A DNA stretch of 64,000 nt from an uncultured Eubacteriales bacterium. Its GTDB lineage: Bacteria > Bacillota > Clostridia > Oscillospirales > CAG-272. Positions within the stretch are counted from its first letter, which is position 1; each line of letters starts with the position of its first letter. The notes under the pieces are model-generated. The model searched no databases. It saw nothing but the letters and a program-made list of their open reading frames with translations, and had not been told where the DNA came from. The position numbers and the translations under genes are program-made. The stretch is from contig CAOKER010000010.1 in assembly GCA_948467545.1 (NCBI GenBank), positions 1 through 64,000 on the forward strand. Direction: 5' to 3'. Below, piece by piece: positions 25,714 to 36,999 of the stretch.

Positions 25714-26123
25714 TTAATGAAACATATGATTTTTCACTTTCATTCTGTTTAACGCCCGTGCCATCCTTGCCTGAGCTTGGTAATAATCGCGTATACTTCT
25801 TTTTTGCAGCATTTCTTCTTTTGCTCTGTCTGCATTGCGTTTTGCACGGTTAATATCAATCTCTTCCGGTAGTTCTATTGTGTCGACAAGAACAAGTACA
25901 TTTCCGTCTTCTACTTTTACAATGCCCTCTGACACAGCTGCTATAACGGTTTCTCCGTTTTGCTTTCGCATTTCAAGCATACCCGGAATTATATCTGAAA
26001 TGAGATTTCTATGATTTGCCCATATACCGTAAAGACCATCGCTTGTCGGTATTACAATAGATTCGCATTTACCGCTGAAAAAAGGTTTGTCTGCGGCAAG
26101 AACTGATATATCAAAGCAATTCA

Positions 26124-26124
<1 letters not shown>
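25714..26124 (-). CDS. atpC: ATP synthase epsilon subunit
   Basis: A 136-residue F1 epsilon subunit. The N-terminal beta-sandwich carries the family pattern FDISVLAADKPFFSGKCESI, SDGLYGIWANHRNLIS and VSEGIVKVEDGNVLVLVDT. The C-terminal two-helix domain (INRAKRNADRAKEEML ... YYQAQARMARALNRMKV) is present, so epsilon-type inhibition of ATP hydrolysis is possible. It is the last gene of the atp operon and abuts atpD with a one-base overlap. It binds gamma and couples the c-ring to F1. Confidence 0.95.
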
Positions 26125-28440
<2,316 letters not shown>

Positions 28441-28443
28441 ATA

Positions 28444-30195
28444 TTATTGCTCCCGGCTTATAAAATTTGCTGCGGTCTGTTTTGCAAAATTTATTATTTC
28501 ACTCTTGTCGTCATCCGTCAAAAGTCCGAGTTTGTCAATGCGTTCACAAATTTCCGCATGAACTTCCTCGAAATTTTTTAATAAATCTGTCAGAAATACG
28601 GGTATAATTTCTTCCGGAATATCAATCATTGCATGGCTGAGCGCAGTTACAAGCGCAACAACCTGTTCGTGCAGGCTCATCGGATGATACTGCGCCTGAC
28701 GAAGCATTCTCATAAGCCCCTGTCCGTATATAAGCTGTCGCTTCGTCATGGTATCAAGATCGCTTGCAAATTGTGTAAATACTTCCATTTCACGGTACTG
28801 TGCCAAATCGAGACGGAGAGTACCGACAGCTTTTTTCATGGCCTTTGTTTGAGCGTCTCCGCCCACACGGGAAACCGAAAGGCCTACATTTACAGCAGGA
28901 CGCTGACCTGAAAAGAATAAATCACTTTCCAGGAATATCTGTCCGTCGGTAATTGAAATTATATTTGTTGGGATATATGCCGAGACGTCTCCGGCCTGCG
29001 TTTCTACAATAGGAAGTGCGGTAATACTGCCTCCGCCGTACTCGTCCGAGAGATGCGCGGAGCGTTCAAGCAGTCTCGAATGAAGATAGAATACATCTCC
29101 GGGATATGCTTCACGTCCGGGAGAACGGCCGAGAAGCAAACTGATTGAACGATATGCAATGGCATGTTTGGACAGATCATCGTATACAATTAGTACATCT
29201 TTTCCCTTTTCCATGAAATATTCCGCAAGTGCCGTTCCGGAATAAGGCGCGATATATTGAAGCGGAGCCGGATCGCTCGCAGAAGCGTTTACAATAATTG
29301 AATATTCAAGAGCTCCGTGTCTGCGCAGTGTCTGTGCGAGCTGTGCTGTCGCGCTTGCTTTCTGACCTATGGAAACATAAATGCATATTACATTTTTTCC
29401 CTTTTGATTCAGAATCGTATCAAGGGCAAGCGCCGTTTTTCCCGTCTGTCTGTCTCCTATTATTAATTCACGCTGTCCCCGTCCTATCGGAAACATGGAA
29501 TCAATTGCAATGAGCCCGGTTTCAAGCGGAACCTTTACAGGCTGTCGGTGAATTATATCTGGTGCAGGGTGTTCAATCTGACGGTATTCTTCAAACGGAA
29601 TGTTTCCAAGTCCGTCAATAGGAACACCCAGAGAATTTACAATCCTTCCGATGAAAGCGTCTCCGACCGGAATACCGGCAGTTTTTCCGGTTCTCAGAAC
29701 GCGGCTTCCTTCGCGTATTTCGTTGTCGTCGTCAAAAAGTATACATCCGAGTTCGCTGCGGTTTATGTTCTGAACGAGGCCACGTATACCGGAGCTGAAG
29801 ATAAGAATTTCGCCGTAAGCGGCGTGCGAAAGTCCCTTGACGGTAGCGATACCGTCTCCGACTGTGAGAACTGTTCCCGTCTCCTTTTCAAGAATCTTCG
29901 GTGTCCAGTTATTTACTGTCTCACGTAGAAGCGGAACTATATTATCGGATTTTCCGACTGTGTCGTATAACAGTTTTTTTAGCTGGCCGAATTTTTCTTG
30001 AAGTCCCCATTCATATGTTTTAGAGCCGATTTCGAGTCTGAAACTGTCATTTAAGTCTTTGTCTTTTATATAAATAAGTTCAAAGTCAGCTCCGAATCTG
30101 TCTTTTATAAATTTTTCCAACCGTTCCTTCTGTTTATCGTCCGGAGGAGCAGATGAATATAGGACAGCTTTCTTCGCGTCTTTTTGTTCTGCCAT
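28444..30195 (-). CDS. atpA: ATP synthase alpha subunit with N-terminal delta-like (OSCP) domain
   Basis: 583 residues, against about 500-510 for usual alpha subunits. From about residue 95 it is a normal alpha: GTVLTVGDGIATVKGL, Walker A GDRQTGKTALALDT, and VGLSVSRVGGDAQ with the arginine finger. Residues about 8-78 are extra: AVLYSSAPPDDKQKERLEKF, then IKDKDLNDSFRLEIGSKTYE and KFGQLKKLL. This matches the C-terminal domain of delta/OSCP subunits (SA-PL start, D-x-DL-GG, IG-x-x-x-YD, KL-x-x-L), the part that grips subunit b. There is no atpH between atpF and atpA, only 58 bases. The start at 30195 has GGGAAAGG upstream, so the extension is translated. The fusion call is inference from motif layout. 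Confidence 0.93.
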   Translation of the reverse strand: MAEQKDAKKAVLYSSAPPDDKQKERLEKFIKDRFGADFELIYIKDKDLNDSFRLEIGSKTYEWGLQEKFGQLKKLLYDTVGKSDNIVPLLRETVNNWTPKILEKETGTVLTVGDGIATVKGLSHAAYGEILIFSSGIRGLVQNINRSELGCILFDDDNEIREGSRVLRTGKTAGIPVGDAFIGRIVNSLGVPIDGLGNIPFEEYRQIEHPAPDIIHRQPVKVPLETGLIAIDSMFPIGRGQRELIIGDRQTGKTALALDTILNQKGKNVICIYVSIGQKASATAQLAQTLRRHGALEYSIIVNASASDPAPLQYIAPYSGTALAEYFMEKGKDVLIVYDDLSKHAIAYRSISLLLGRSPGREAYPGDVFYLHSRLLERSAHLSDEYGGGSITALPIVETQAGDVSAYIPTNIISITDGQIFLESDLFFSGQRPAVNVGLSVSRVGGDAQTKAMKKAVGTLRLDLAQYREMEVFTQFASDLDTMTKRQLIYGQGLMRMLRQAQYHPMSLHEQVVALVTALSHAMIDIPEEIIPVFLTDLLKNFEEVHAEICERIDKLGLLTDDDKSEIINFAKQTAANFISREQ

Positions 30196-30253
30196 ATTAA
30201 GCCTTTCCCTTTCTGAGGATTAAAACGCCTGTAATTGTAGTAAGTCGGCTGTA

Positions 30254-30739
30254 TTATTTATCCGAAATACGACTTTTTTCCGCATTTTCGAGGAAGTCGT
30301 TATAAACGTCCGGAGACGAGCAGACAACTTTTTCCGCAGCCGCCGTTATTATTTCGGCAATATCCTTTTGTGCGCTGTCGATAATTTTCTTTTTTTCATT
30401 TTCCGCAACACTTCGTGCGGTTTTAATTATCGTATCTGCTTCAGCTTCTGCCATTTTCAAGCGTTTATCCGCAAGACTTTCCGCATTTTTTTCAGCTTCG
30501 GCTTTCCTTTTTTCAATCTCAGCGTCGGCCGACTGAAGACGTTCGGTATATTCGGCCTTTATTTTTTCCGCTTCGTCCAGCTTTTGCTTTGCCGAATTAT
30601 CCATTTTTTTGTATTCTTCGGTACGTTTTGCCATAAACTTTTTAATCGGATTATATAGGAGAAAATACAGAATTGCAAACAGGATTACAAAATTTAACAG
30701 GTGCAGCAAAATTTGCTGTAAATTAATATTGAGCGGCAT
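30254..30739 (-). CDS. atpF: ATP synthase subunit b
   Basis: A 161-residue peripheral stalk subunit. ATG at 30739 (AAAGGA nine bases upstream) is preferred over 30796, which would abut the c-subunit stop. The protein opens MPLNINLQQILLHLLNFVIL with one membrane helix, NPIKKFMAKRTE after it, then a long charged coiled coil (EAEKIKAEYTERLQSADAEI) that dimerises. The C-terminal end, VVCSSPDVYNDFLENA, is where delta normally binds. Here its partner would be the delta-like domain on alpha. It lies between atpE and atpA in the operon. Confidence 0.94.
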   Translation of the reverse strand: MPLNINLQQILLHLLNFVILFAILYFLLYNPIKKFMAKRTEEYKKMDNSAKQKLDEAEKIKAEYTERLQSADAEIEKRKAEAEKNAESLADKRLKMAEAEADTIIKTARSVAENEKKKIIDSAQKDIAEIITAAAEKVVCSSPDVYNDFLENAEKSRISDK

Positions 30740-30796
30740 AGCTAATTGTCCTTTCATAAATATTCGGTGATTTAAACGGTGCTTACCGGCGTACAA

Positions 30797-31168
30797 TCAA
30801 AGAACAAATATAATTAATATAGCCACGATCAGCGCATATATAATGAGTGTTTCGATAAATACAAGACCGAGCATAAGGTTTGTACGTATATTACCTGTTG
30901 CTTCCGGCTGTCTTGAAATGCCGTCGGATGCTTTGCCGATTGCGATACCCATCGCGATTGCTCCGGCCGCTGCCGCAAAACCGACCGCGAACGCCGCAGG
31001 CCATGCTTTTGATTCATTTGCCTCTCCCGCGGCGGCTTCATCGGTTTCATTTGCCGCGGTAATTTCCGAATCGGCAGCTTCGTTTACGGCGATTACAGGG
31101 ACTGAAATAATAAATGCAGCGATTGCGGCAAAAAGAATTGCCATAATTTTTTTCGTTTGTTTTTTCAT
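30797..31168 (-). CDS. atpE: ATP synthase c subunit with N-terminal signal and acidic linker
   Basis: 123 residues instead of the usual 70-90. The first 28 (KKIMAILFAAIAAFIISVPV) look like a signal peptide, followed by a 25-residue Ala/Glu-rich linker (EITAANETDEAAAGEANESK). The mature part is a standard hairpin: AAAAGAIAMGIAIGKASDGI, the RQPEA loop, and helix 2 with the ion-binding glutamate in VFIETLIIYALIV. The residues after the glutamate (T and, five along, Y) fit sodium-type rings, but the helix 1 glutamine of Na+ rings is replaced by Met. Ion specificity therefore stays open. The start has GGAGG upstream. Confidence 0.94.
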   Translation of the reverse strand: MKKQTKKIMAILFAAIAAFIISVPVIAVNEAADSEITAANETDEAAAGEANESKAWPAAFAVGFAAAAGAIAMGIAIGKASDGISRQPEATGNIRTNLMLGLVFIETLIIYALIVAILIIFVL

Positions 31169-31236
31169 CTTGAATTCCTCCGAATCTGTTATTGGTATAT
31201 AATTTTATTTAAAAGATTTCTTGTTATTCTAAAAAT

Positions 31237-32064
31237 TTACTGATTATTAATCTCGTGTGCTTTTATACGCGGTTCCGATACTTCACCGTAAAAAAGTGCG
31301 GTCAGCATAGTGAGGACATATGCCTGAATAAGCGCGTGCAGAAGAGTGAAGAGTATTCCCACAATAACGGGAATTACGTAGCTTGTCAGGGAGTAATAGT
31401 ATACAAGATCTGAAACCAGCGCACCGCTCAGGAGTGCGCCGAAAAGACGGAAGCTCATTGAAATCGGGAGAGAAAAATCTTTAAGCGTACTTCCGACGCC
31501 CTTTAATCGGTTTCCGACTATGCCTCCGGATAAGATTATAAGGTATGACAGGCAGCCCAGAGCAATTGCTCCGTTTATATCCGAAAGCGGTGCCGGCAGA
31601 GTGACCGATATGCCGTCCGGAGTTACTGCCTGAACGCCGAAAAGCTCAAATAGAGTTCCTATGCATATGTAAGTTCCTGCGGTAAAGATATAGGCTCCCA
31701 AAAATTTGTTTCTGTGAGGACTGTTCGATTTTGCCAGATTGTCAAACATTCCTACGGCCTGTTCAAGAAGCAGCTGGAGTTTTCCCGGAATACGTTTGAA
31801 CTTCGGTATAAAGAATATTCTTATAATAAGAGAAAATATGAACAGTATCGCGGTTACGGTATATGCGGAGACAAGCCCCGGATTCACGTATAAGATGCCG
31901 AAAAGACTTACCTTTTCAGCGTCGTGAAGAACAGCGTCTTTCATAATTTCCTGAATAGTCTCGGACTCTTTATAGGAGCCTCTCGTCAGTATAATCCCGG
32001 CGGTCAGCAAGGCTATGATTGCAGCAAATATGGTCATGCTGATTATTTTATTTTTTTTACTCAT
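31237..32064 (-). CDS. atpB: ATP synthase subunit a
   Basis: 275 residues from ATG 32064, which has CGAGG seven bases upstream; the longer frame from 32097 overlaps the leader. It has five or six membrane helices. The essential arginine is in the conserved helix ISMSFRLFGALLSGALVSDL, and the last helix carries LLHALIQAYVLTMLTALFY. It forms the ion half-channels against the c-ring. It is the first atp gene and follows the antiporter stop by 40 bases with no terminator between. No atpI precedes it. Confidence 0.94.
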   Translation of the reverse strand: MSKKNKIISMTIFAAIIALLTAGIILTRGSYKESETIQEIMKDAVLHDAEKVSLFGILYVNPGLVSAYTVTAILFIFSLIIRIFFIPKFKRIPGKLQLLLEQAVGMFDNLAKSNSPHRNKFLGAYIFTAGTYICIGTLFELFGVQAVTPDGISVTLPAPLSDINGAIALGCLSYLIILSGGIVGNRLKGVGSTLKDFSLPISMSFRLFGALLSGALVSDLVYYYSLTSYVIPVIVGILFTLLHALIQAYVLTMLTALFYGEVSEPRIKAHEINNQ

Positions 32065-32104
32065 GATAATACCTCGAGTTATTGTATAAATAATCAATGT
32101 ATAT

Positions 32105-33478
32105 TTAGGTAACGTCGGGCCCGTATCGTATGGTTTTCACCGCATTACCGGCGGCGGATTCGTTTTCCGGACAAATATTTTGAACGCTTCCGAATGCTTC
32201 GGATGAGATGGGTATCCTGTCCTTACTGCCGTCAGAAGGCTTGTGAGTATGGTTTTTAAACGCGAGCTTTAGAAGAATGGGACAGAGTATGGATGAGAGA
32301 ACAATTAAAAGAATTGTAGGAACAAGCGGATCGATTCCCGCAAGACTGCCGTTTTCATAATAAATCAGGCTTTGCCCTGCCGAATATACTGCAAGAGCGA
32401 CTTCGCCGCGCGCAATCATTCCGCATCCGATTATAAGAGATTCGCGTTTGCTGTACTTAAAAACCCTTGCTATACCTGAACATCCGACTATTTTTCCGAT
32501 AACTCCGAGCAGAACGAATACCAGTGCAAAAATAAGTCCGGAGAACTGAAAGTGACTGAAATCCGCCGATATACCGATGTATGCGAAAAATATCGGCGTA
32601 AAAATCATGTAACCGCTTACTACAACCTTTCGGTCCACATATGACGTATCATCAAGTCCGCTCAGCATCAGTCCTGCCATATACGCGCCGGTAATCGACG
32701 CGATACCGAAGAATTTTTCTGAACAGAAAGCGTACATAAAACAGATGACCAATGCAAATATTCCCGTTCTTCGCTTGTGGGGATATTTATTTACAAGCCT
32801 GCGGAAACTGATTCTTATTATAAGACCGATTCCAATGGCAAATATAAAAAATCCGACAGCCTTGAGAAGCGTTATACCGATATTTCCGCCGCCGTTTATT
32901 CCTGTGATTATACTGAGCGCAATAATTCCGAGCACGTCGTCAATAATTGCTGCGCTCAGTACGGTTGTGCCTACATGAGAGTTCAGCTTTCCGAGTTCCC
33001 GAAGCGTTTCAACGGTAATTCCCACACTTGTAGCGGAAAGGATGCATCCGACAAACAAGGCGTTCATCATGATTTCATGTGTTGCGGCCCTGCCAGGCCA
33101 ACCCATGAACAGAAGCGCTCCGACCGTTCCGAGAGCAACAGGAACGATAACGCCCAGTGACGCGATTGCGGTTGCCGCGGCTCCGCTTTTTTTCAGCTCC
33201 TTAATATCTGTTTCAAGTCCGCTGGAAAAAAGAATGAAGATTACTCCTATCTGTGCAAAGCTGTTCAGCACGTCCATTTCTATATCTGTAGGACTGATAA
33301 TTCCGTTAAAATTGCCGAGATTCAGTCTTCCGAAAATTGCCGGTCCGATCAAAAGCCCGGCAATTATCATTCCCACGACCTGAGGAAGTCCGAGTTTTCT
33401 GGTCAGCATACCGAGCAGTTTAGTAGCAAGCAGAATGACGGCGCAGTAATATATTATGTTGCTTACATCGAAGTCCAT
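32105..33478 (-). CDS. Cation/proton antiporter (CPA2, KefB/NapA-like)
   Basis: A 457-residue integral membrane protein with about 12 helices and the Na+/H+ exchanger fold. Family features: LPQVVGMIIAGLLIGPAIFG, an inverted-repeat architecture, SAAIIDDVLGIIALSIITG with the Asp-Asp pair in the ion site, and ITGAYMAGLMLSG. No C-terminal RCK/TrkA-N domain is present, only a 60-residue hydrophilic tail. It uses a proton gradient to export Na+ or K+. The gene shares a strong promoter with the ATP synthase genes downstream, an arrangement that ties ion homeostasis to ATP synthase production. Confidence 0.9.
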   Translation of the reverse strand: MDFDVSNIIYYCAVILLATKLLGMLTRKLGLPQVVGMIIAGLLIGPAIFGRLNLGNFNGIISPTDIEMDVLNSFAQIGVIFILFSSGLETDIKELKKSGAAATAIASLGVIVPVALGTVGALLFMGWPGRAATHEIMMNALFVGCILSATSVGITVETLRELGKLNSHVGTTVLSAAIIDDVLGIIALSIITGINGGGNIGITLLKAVGFFIFAIGIGLIIRISFRRLVNKYPHKRRTGIFALVICFMYAFCSEKFFGIASITGAYMAGLMLSGLDDTSYVDRKVVVSGYMIFTPIFFAYIGISADFSHFQFSGLIFALVFVLLGVIGKIVGCSGIARVFKYSKRESLIIGCGMIARGEVALAVYSAGQSLIYYENGSLAGIDPLVPTILLIVLSSILCPILLKLAFKNHTHKPSDGSKDRIPISSEAFGSVQNICPENESAAGNAVKTIRYGPDVT

Positions 33479-33528
33479 TGAATAAAATCACCTTGATTGA
33501 AATAAATTATCATCTTTAATAAATTCAT

Positions 33529-33557
33529 ATTATATCACAAAGAAAATACTTTTTCAA
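33529..33557 (-). promoter_or_regulatory. Promoter of the antiporter-ATP synthase operon
   Basis: On the minus strand TTGAAA (33557-33552), a 17-base spacer and TATAAT (33534-33529). The antiporter start at 33478 follows about 45 bases from the expected transcription start and has AAGGTGA upstream. It is the only strong promoter seen ahead of the eight-gene block. Confidence 0.85.
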
Positions 33558-33821
33558 GCTATTTACCCCGACGTATTACATTATAATATAGTTGGAAAAT
33601 TATTTTTTTTTGTGAATTGTGCAAACAGAATTAAAAACAAATATAATGTAAGGTAAAATGTCCGTTGTGTAAAATACTCTTATAGGCAAGTGTTTTCTTT
33701 TTATGGCATGATAACCGTGTAGATGCGGTATAGGTGAATACTTCGTTTTGGGTGACAGAGCTTTCGCTCAGTAAAGATCCGTAACATCAAGGTTTGCTTT
33801 AATTTTATAGCGTAATACTTT

Positions 33822-33850
33822 TTGACAGGAATTAAGATACGTGGTAAAAT
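33822..33850 (+). promoter_or_regulatory. Promoter of ygiQ
   Basis: TTGACA (33822-33827), 17-base spacer, TAAAAT (33845-33850): a near-consensus sigma-A promoter. The rest of the 33,558-33,947 interval holds no gene; TGACAGAGCTTTCGCTCAGT near 33755 can form a small hairpin but nothing I recognise. Confidence 0.85.
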
Positions 33851-33947
33851 AGATATATATTTAAAGAACTATAGAAATATATTTAAAAATCTTCAGAAAA
33901 ATTGCGATTTACGGAATATAGTTTAGCCGAAAAGGAATATAAAAGAT

Positions 33948-35906
33948 ATGAAATATAAAAATGTCGAAGGGTTTTTGCCTCTATGCCGTGAAGAGGCGAA
34001 AATGCGCGGATGGGAAACACCCGATTTTGTTTATGTTTCCGGTGATGCGTATGTAGATCATCCAAGCTTTGGAACTGCTATTATTACAAGAGTCCTTGCC
34101 TCGGCGGGATATTCTGTTGCGATTTTGGCTCAGCCGGATTATCACAGTTCGGAACCGTTTAAGGAGTACGGACGTCCCAGACTCGGTTTTCTTGTTTCGG
34201 CGGGAAACCTTGACTCTATGGTAGCAAATTACACAGTCGCGAAAAAAAGACGAAAATACGACTATTATTCTCCGGGCGGAAAATCGGGGCTTCGTCCGGA
34301 CCGAGCTGTCATCGTTTACTGTAACCGTATCCGCGAAGCATATGGAAATGTGCCTGTAATTATCGGCGGTTTGGAGGCTTCGCTGAGGCGGTTTGCTCAT
34401 TATGACTATTGGGACGATGCTGTCCGCAACAGTATTCTTGTTGATTCGGGAGCAGATTTGCTTACTTATGGGATGGGAGAAAATATTATTATCAGGATTG
34501 CGTCTCTGCTTGACAAGGGTATTCCTGTCGGGAAGATTCATGACGTCAGGGGAACGGTATATCTTACAGATCCGGACGATAAGCTTCATTATGAATCGAT
34601 CGGGGGATGGTCGGCTGACGAACTAAAATCCGACAAAAAGCTGTATGCCGAAGCTTTTGCGGTTCAGTATGCGGAGAATGACAGTATACGCGGACATGCT
34701 GTTGTGGAAAGATACCGAAACAAGATTCTTGTTCAAAATCCGCCGATGCCCCCGCTTGATAGGGAGGAGCTTGACCGTGTGTACGAGCTTCCGTATATGC
34801 GTACATATCATCCTGTATATGAAAAGGAAGGCGGAGTTCCGGCAATTAAAGAGGTGCGTTTTTCGATAACGCACAACCGCGGATGCTTTGGAGGATGCTC
34901 ATTCTGTGCCATAGCATTTCACCAGGGACGGGCTGTACGTTCTCGGAGTGCCGAAAGCATAATTCGCGAAGCGGAGCTTCTTACGAAACTGCCGGATTTT
35001 AAGGGTTATATTCATGACGTGGGAGGTCCGACGGCGAATTTTCGGGGCCCCGCATGCGATAAACAGCTAAAAGACGGCGTGTGTGCCGGCCGTCGGTGTC
35101 TGACGCCTGTTCCGTGTAAAAATCTTATAGCTGATCACAGCGAGTATACGGCGATTCTTGACAGAGTGGCTTCTCTTCCCGGAGTCAAACGCGTGTTTAT
35201 TCGCTCCGGCATAAGATTTGATTATCTTCTTGCCGACAAACGAAACGACGTCTTTTTTCACAGACTGGTTGAAAATCATGTCAGCGGTCAGCTGAAGGTT
35301 GCACCGGAGCATTGTTCGGACAAGGTGCTTTCACTGATGGGAAAACCTAAGATTGCGGTATATGACGCATTCCGTAAACGCTTTGAAAAAATATGTGCAG
35401 AGATCGGCAGAAAACAATATCTTATACCTTATTTGATGTCGAGTCACCCCGGAAGTACGATTGAGGATGCCGTAGAGCTTGCCATATATCTTAAAAAAAA
35501 CGGTTGCGCTCCGGATCAGGTTCAGGATTTTTACCCTACTCCGAGTACAGCGTCGACAGTCATGTATTATACAGGGATAGATCCCATGACGGGAAAAAGT
35601 GTTTATACGGCGGATACAGCGGAGGAGAAAAGAATGCAGAGGGCGCTTCTTCATTATAATCGAAAGGAGAATTTCAGTCTTGTTCGTAAAGCTCTTATAT
35701 CGGTCGGCAGAGATGATTTAATCGGATACGGACGGGATTGCCTTGTTCCTCCGGAGAATAATTATCACGGAAAAAATAACCTCGGTACCGGACGGAATAA
35801 ATCGGTACAGACAAGCGGTAGATCGGATAAACCGAGGCGTCGTGACAAAAACGAAGCTTCACGCCGAATTGCGCGTAAGACGCGTAAGAGAAATATTAAG
35901 CATTAA
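33948..35906 (+). CDS. ygiQ: YgiQ family radical SAM protein
   Basis: A 652-residue protein of the UPF0313/YgiQ family. The N-terminal part is B12-binding-like (FVYVSGDAYVDHPSFGTAI, then VIVYCNRIREAYGNVPVIIG). The radical SAM cluster motif is RGCFGGCSFCAIAFHQGR (CxxxCxxC), and a C-terminal DUF3362-like basic tail follows (RSDKPRRRDKNEASRRI). These enzymes bind a 4Fe-4S cluster and cleave S-adenosylmethionine; the substrate of the family is not known to me. ATG at 33948 has AAAGGA nine bases upstream. The gene is monocistronic, with its own promoter and a terminator after it. Confidence 0.93.
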   Translation: MKYKNVEGFLPLCREEAKMRGWETPDFVYVSGDAYVDHPSFGTAIITRVLASAGYSVAILAQPDYHSSEPFKEYGRPRLGFLVSAGNLDSMVANYTVAKKRRKYDYYSPGGKSGLRPDRAVIVYCNRIREAYGNVPVIIGGLEASLRRFAHYDYWDDAVRNSILVDSGADLLTYGMGENIIIRIASLLDKGIPVGKIHDVRGTVYLTDPDDKLHYESIGGWSADELKSDKKLYAEAFAVQYAENDSIRGHAVVERYRNKILVQNPPMPPLDREELDRVYELPYMRTYHPVYEKEGGVPAIKEVRFSITHNRGCFGGCSFCAIAFHQGRAVRSRSAESIIREAELLTKLPDFKGYIHDVGGPTANFRGPACDKQLKDGVCAGRRCLTPVPCKNLIADHSEYTAILDRVASLPGVKRVFIRSGIRFDYLLADKRNDVFFHRLVENHVSGQLKVAPEHCSDKVLSLMGKPKIAVYDAFRKRFEKICAEIGRKQYLIPYLMSSHPGSTIEDAVELAIYLKKNGCAPDQVQDFYPTPSTASTVMYYTGIDPMTGKSVYTADTAEEKRMQRALLHYNRKENFSLVRKALISVGRDDLIGYGRDCLVPPENNYHGKNNLGTGRNKSVQTSGRSDKPRRRDKNEASRRIARKTRKRNIKH

Positions 35907-35910
35907 TATA

Positions 35911-35975
35911 GTAACCGCGGAACGGCATGATATTCCCAAATATACGGAAAACATACCGGACCGCGGTTATTTATT
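35911..35975 (+). terminator. Terminator after ygiQ
   Basis: AACCGCGG (35913-35920) pairs with CCGCGGTT (35961-35968), followed by ATTTATTATTT. The loop is long (40 bases) and partly self-complementary. A second GGAAC/GTTCC hairpin followed by seven T lies at about 36020-36045. Confidence 0.6.
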
Positions 35976-36095
35976 ATTTGTGTGTATTTAATCATAAAGC
36001 ATGACGACTATCGCCTCAGGAACGGCGGGCTGTTCCGTTTTTTTCGGACGTCGGATCGGTCCGATGCCGGACTCATGACGGAGCTTTGCGCCTTA

Positions 36096-36812
36096 TTAAA
36101 TTTCTGGGTCTTTATCTTCGGACCCGACCGATTTACTTTCTTCATTTTTATGTCCGAATGAGCCGAAAAACTCAAGGATTTTGAATTTAAGAACATATTT
36201 TGGCTTTTCTGTTTCTGTCAGGACTTTTATTTGTCCCGGAGTAAATCCTGCGTCTGTAAATTCTTCATTCGGTTCTGCCGCCGAGCTTGTACACAGGACC
36301 GGAAAAAGGACGCACCACCAGTTATGTCCGGCTCCTTTTCCGATAATCACGCGCAGAGAGCTGTAGGTTCCGGCGGGAAGACGAACGCCTTCGTATATCC
36401 GTGTAGGATAATATTCCTTTCCGATTTCGATTCGCACATTATCTTCGGAGCCTCCTTGACGCAGTGTTTTTTCTGCGGCGGCGCACAACTCTTCTTTTTT
36501 GTTTTCTGCTATTGTTTCTGCCTCTGACCTGTCTGCGCACCCGCCGAGCTTTTCTCCGAGTTTGTTTAATACCGTATCTCTGACGGCGAGTTTCAGCGAC
36601 TGATCGGCGTCGCTGTCCGAATTGGCAATTACATGAAGCCTCAGTATTTTGTCATAAATGTCGACGTCTTCATCTGTCGGCAATAGTCCGAATATAACCG
36701 ATGCAAGCAAGACAAGAGCCGAAAATATTGCGATTGCGCGAATAAATATTGATTCTCCGTACAGAATGTCGTCATTACCGTATAAATGTTTTAATTTATT
36801 TTTGAATTCCAT
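36096..36812 (-). CDS. spoIIR: Stage II sporulation protein R
   Basis: A 238-residue protein with an N-terminal membrane or signal helix (IRAIAIFSALVLLASVIFG) and the SpoIIR domain: LRLHVIANSDSDADQSLKLA, VRDTVLNKL and GKGAGHNWWCVLFPVLC. In Bacillus SpoIIR is made in the forespore, crosses the septal membrane and activates SpoIIGA to process pro-sigma-E in the mother cell. Its presence shows that the host belongs to a spore-forming lineage. The C-terminal 40 residues are charged and not conserved as far as I know. It is monocistronic. Confidence 0.93.
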   Translation of the reverse strand: MEFKNKLKHLYGNDDILYGESIFIRAIAIFSALVLLASVIFGLLPTDEDVDIYDKILRLHVIANSDSDADQSLKLAVRDTVLNKLGEKLGGCADRSEAETIAENKKEELCAAAEKTLRQGGSEDNVRIEIGKEYYPTRIYEGVRLPAGTYSSLRVIIGKGAGHNWWCVLFPVLCTSSAAEPNEEFTDAGFTPGQIKVLTETEKPKYVLKFKILEFFGSFGHKNEESKSVGSEDKDPEI

Positions 36813-36999
36813 ATTCTTAACCTGTCCTTTTTATGTATTTTGCTTTTCTGTAGCTATTGTGAACAGGAAAAATATGTTTTATTCTAATTTTATATTTTTA
36901 TAGCATAAAAAATATGGCAGTTTCGTTTCGGCATGCTTTACATAAAGAATTTATCTGCGATTTGTAAGTGTCAGTAAAACGTTATCTTAATTAAAATAA

